This document shows, piece after piece, positions 6,286-6,381 of a stretch of DNA of 6,381 nt (the stretch's first letter is position 1; the number at the start of each line of letters is the position of its first letter). Source of the stretch: Glaciimonas sp. (lineage in GTDB: Bacteria; Pseudomonadota; Gammaproteobacteria; Burkholderiales; Burkholderiaceae). A program made the translations under genes and the position numbers. The stretch covers positions 1 to 6,381 of the forward strand of contig JACMQE010000132.1 of assembly GCA_014377145.1 (NCBI GenBank), written 5' to 3'. The notes beneath the pieces were generated by a model that was not told the origin of the DNA, ran no database searches, and saw only the letters and a list, made by a program, of their open reading frames with translations.

Positions 6286-6381
6286 CTACGCCGGACACAT
6301 ATTGGGTGCATTTCAAGAAACGGCACCAAAATTTCATAGGAGTTGACAAAAATACGCAGCCGACAAGGGTGTAGGGTACTA

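Noticed and set aside
2092..6381. Insertion sequence, prophage, integron or CRISPR array explaining the decay
   Set aside because: No transposase or integrase motif, no long terminal inverted repeats, no regularly spaced repeats and no tRNA gene were found; point lesions and a deletion explain the damage.

Overview
The window looks like a chromosomal stretch from a betaproteobacterium, most likely order Burkholderiales and plausibly family Oxalobacteraceae. The reasons are a Burkholderiales-type trimeric porin, an RpiR/HexR regulator next to zwf, moderate base composition in the genes, and remnants of an AGE-family sugar isomerase and a PfkB kinase beside them. The placement is inference from protein resemblance read by eye; no database search was run.

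Layout, left to right. (1) Positions 1-1050 hold the C-terminal ~350 residues of glucose-6-phosphate dehydrogenase (zwf); its 5' end lies outside the window. (2) A 180-bp gap with a small hairpin leads to an intact HexR-like RpiR-family regulator, best started at a TTG at 1231. (3) Positions 2204-2712 hold a wrecked AGE-family sugar epimerase/isomerase with a frameshift, stop codons and a large internal loss. (4) Positions 2827-3817 hold a near full-length PfkB-family sugar kinase broken by one amber codon and three frameshifts. (5) A possible weak terminator and a strongly A+T-rich 400-bp region lead to (6) an intact outer-membrane porin (4230-5333), which ends with a strong intrinsic terminator at 5461-5490. 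(7) Positions 5491-5961 contain no gene I can support, but do contain a perfect 17-bp palindrome at 5862-5878 whose core resembles the known HexR operator. (8) On the minus strand, 5962-6285 is the leftover SIS domain of a second, different RpiR-family regulator.

Functional reading. zwf and HexR belong to the Entner-Doudoroff/pentose-phosphate entry of glucose 6-phosphate. An AGE-family isomerase (for example mannose to fructose) followed by a PfkB fructokinase-like enzyme would have fed another hexose into the same node, with the porin letting sugars or other small solutes in. That peripheral module is now dead while the core enzyme, the regulator and the porin remain intact. The window therefore reads as a sugar-use locus undergoing gene loss. 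I see no mobile element, CRISPR array, RNA gene or novel multi-gene system. The most useful leads are the pattern of decay, the HexR-like palindrome in an apparently empty region, and the long structured leader of the porin.
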